64,000 nucleotides of DNA from Betaproteobacteria bacterium (GTDB lineage: Bacteria; Pseudomonadota; Gammaproteobacteria; Burkholderiales; Usitatibacteraceae): positions 50,432-114,431 of the forward strand of contig JADKJR010000038.1 in assembly GCA_016720925.1 (NCBI GenBank). The letters are read 5' to 3'. Within the stretch, counting starts at the first letter, position 1; every line of letters begins with the position of its first letter. The notes beneath the pieces are model-generated. The model was not told where the DNA came from. It was given only the letters and a program-made list of their open reading frames with translations, and made no database searches. Of the stretch, positions 62,439 through 64,000 are shown piece after piece. The position numbers and the translations under genes were made by a program.

Positions 62439-64000
62439 ATGGAACTGCTTGTCCGAGAGAAACACGAAGATGAGGTTGAGCAGGAAGTTACGCAGCGTGA
62501 TCAGTTCAACACGGATGAGGTAACGCTGGTTGCAACGATTGTCCGTGAGCCCCACCAGAACTCGCTCGATGCCAAGCAGCCAGGTTCAGCCGAACCAGTG
62601 CGCACGCGGTTTCGTTTTCACGACGCGAAGGACTCGGACGCGCGGTATTTTCTTGACCTTTTCAGTGAACTCAGACCGCACCTTGGCGCCAGCGATGTCG
62701 ACCTCGATGGCGTGGATTTCAGAAAGCCGCGAATTCTTGTTATAGAGGATTTCGGAACGACTGGTCTTTCGGGCTAGTTCGATAACTCGAATGATCTGTC
62801 GCCATTCAATGACTTCTGGCGCCGCATCGGCGCCTCGCACAAAGGCGGCGCGGCTGGTGGCCGATGGGGCCTTGGAAAACTGGTGTTCTCAAGCGCCTCC
62901 CGAATCAGAACGTTTTTCGGGCTGACCATTCGACAGGAGGACCCGGACCGTACGCCGCTTCTGATGGGGCAATCGGTACTGAAGACCCATGTCGTGAGCG
63001 GCGTCAAATATGCACCACACATTTTTTTGGCCGCTCAGGGTCGAAGAAATTGCAGTTACCGGACATCGATCAAACGACGGTTCAACAATTTCGAAGCGCG
63101 TTCGGTATCACGCGAGAGCATGAGCCTGGACTGTCGATTGCAGTGCCGTTTGCGTTGGATGACATTACGCCCGAGGCCCTGGTTCCCGAAGTAATAAAGA
63201 ACTATTTTTTTCCGATACTTACGGGGAAGTTGATTGTTGAAGTCGGCGACACTTTGATTGACGCGGATACCTTTGACGATGTTGCCGCCAACTGCTTGGC
63301 GGGTAGCGCAATGGCAAACCGTGAACTTATGGCATTCATTCGGCGCGTCCACAAAGCGCCGGCACCTGACGCAGTCCTGCGGGATGGCTGGGCAGAAATA
63401 GGTAGTATGGGTTTGGCACTCGATCCTGGTCAACTAACGGCGCTACGCTAAAAATTGGCTTTCATCGCCGACCTTGTCCACGTTCGTGTGCCCATCTCGA
63501 TTCGGCGTCAAACGGGCGAAGCCTGTGCCACATCGTTTGACCTTTACCTGCAGAAGGCGCCTGATGGCGTGAAGACTGAGTCGCTCTTTGTACGGGGTGC
63601 GATCACGGTGCCGGAAGAGAGCAGGTATTTTCGTGGACGCAATGTTTTTGGCGCGCTTGTTGCAGCGCACGAAGACATCGCGGAGTTTCTGGGCGATGCT
63701 GAGAATCCAGCGCACACGCGCTGGAACGGTAACGCAGACAAGCTAAAGCGAAAATGGAAATCTCCCACCGCCCGGCTCTCGGAGATTCGCCATAGCCTGG
63801 AAACCCTTTATAACCTTCTTGCACAGGCGATCGAGAGCGAGGAACCGGATGCATTGATTGATATTTTTTCGATTGAAGGCCCGGCATCAACTGTAAAAGC
63901 GGGCGTCTGCTGGCCCAACGCCGCCTCCACCCATGCCGGACATCCCGGCTTCGCGGAAGTTGTATCGGATTGTGGATCGGCGGGGAGGCTTCTCGATACG
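62439..64000 (+). pseudogene. Hsp90-type (GHKL) ATPase, broken by two stops and a frameshift
   Basis: Frame 1 gives an N box (REPHQNSLDA, Asn41 and Asp44) and ILVIEDFGTTGLSG, then a TAG (62775-62777); the same frame resumes with FDNSNDLSPF and the glycine-rich lid GGRWGLGKLVFSSASR. At a 7-T run (63022-63028) the frame shifts and continues as FFGRSGSKKLQLPDID to a TAA (63449-63451), after which it again resumes as KLAFIADLVHVRVPISIR to the window end. The ATPase fold is that of Hsp90/MORC-like proteins, often found in defence islands; the precise family is not recognised. It is probably decayed. Confidence 0.8.

Noticed and set aside
62439..64000. Programmed stop-codon readthrough or recoding in the GHKL gene.
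   Set aside because: Two different stop codons plus a homopolymer frameshift in one gene point to decay or sequence error.

Overview
The window looks like a chromosomal piece of a GC-rich (about 58-60% by eye) Gram-negative bacterium, most likely a betaproteobacterium of the sulfur-metabolising kind. The grounds are the LplT, PhoH, Bcp, BipA/TypA, RmuC, EnvZ/OmpR-type and DUF1800/DUF1501 genes, outer-membrane and Tat/Sec-exported proteins, and a dissimilatory-type sulfur gene set. No rRNA, tRNA, CRISPR array or insertion sequence was recognised. Taxonomy is inferred from gene content only.

Layout. 1-11.5 kb: a peptidase-rich stretch (S9 fragment, S41, an ABC ATPase with a permease/M1-aminopeptidase fusion, M13) plus an EF-G-like GTPase. 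11.6-25 kb: a fused indolepyruvate:ferredoxin oxidoreductase, a TonB-C protein, a cupin, a 57-codon DUF1508 gene, a cysteine synthase/desulfhydrase-like enzyme, a two-component system divergent from a secreted four-EF-hand protein, an alpha/beta hydrolase and a DUF1800/DUF1501 pair. 25-34 kb: aspA with a C4-dicarboxylate antiporter gene (anaerobic aspartate/fumarate use), tsaB-rimI-udg, and lemA with two TPM-domain genes. 33.6-44.7 kb: lplT, a frameshifted phoH, bcp, an arnD-like deacetylase, truncated haemoglobin, typA, rmuC, mobB-moaD-moaE and a DUF2237 gene.

44.8-60.7 kb is the most distinctive part. A leftward sulfur cluster (two SulP anion transporters, a carboxymuconolactone-decarboxylase/Rieske fusion, TusA, DsrE2, a FadL-type porin, a YeeE/YedE transporter) faces a rightward cluster: three translationally coupled small genes ending in a metallophosphoesterase, then qmoA-qmoB-hdrC-hdrB. 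The second cluster encodes a Qmo-like electron-transfer complex in which the usual membrane subunit QmoC is replaced by soluble HdrC and HdrB. Together they suggest uptake of sulfur oxyanions, protein-bound sulfur transfer (TusA/DsrE2), and flavin/FeS electron handling. The partner enzymes (AprBA, Sat, Dsr or sHdr) are not in the window.

60.5-64 kb is a rearranged accessory edge. The last 173 bp of hdrB and its downstream region are duplicated 1.25 kb further on. A higBA toxin-antitoxin module lies between the copies, a perfect 12-bp tandem repeat abuts the second copy, and a decayed Hsp90-type (GHKL) ATPase gene with two in-frame stops and one homopolymer frameshift follows.

Across the window, at least eleven copies of a roughly 65-bp imperfect palindrome (arms like AAACTCAAGCACTGGCG / CGCCAGTGCTTGAGTTT) sit between genes and form a REP-like family.
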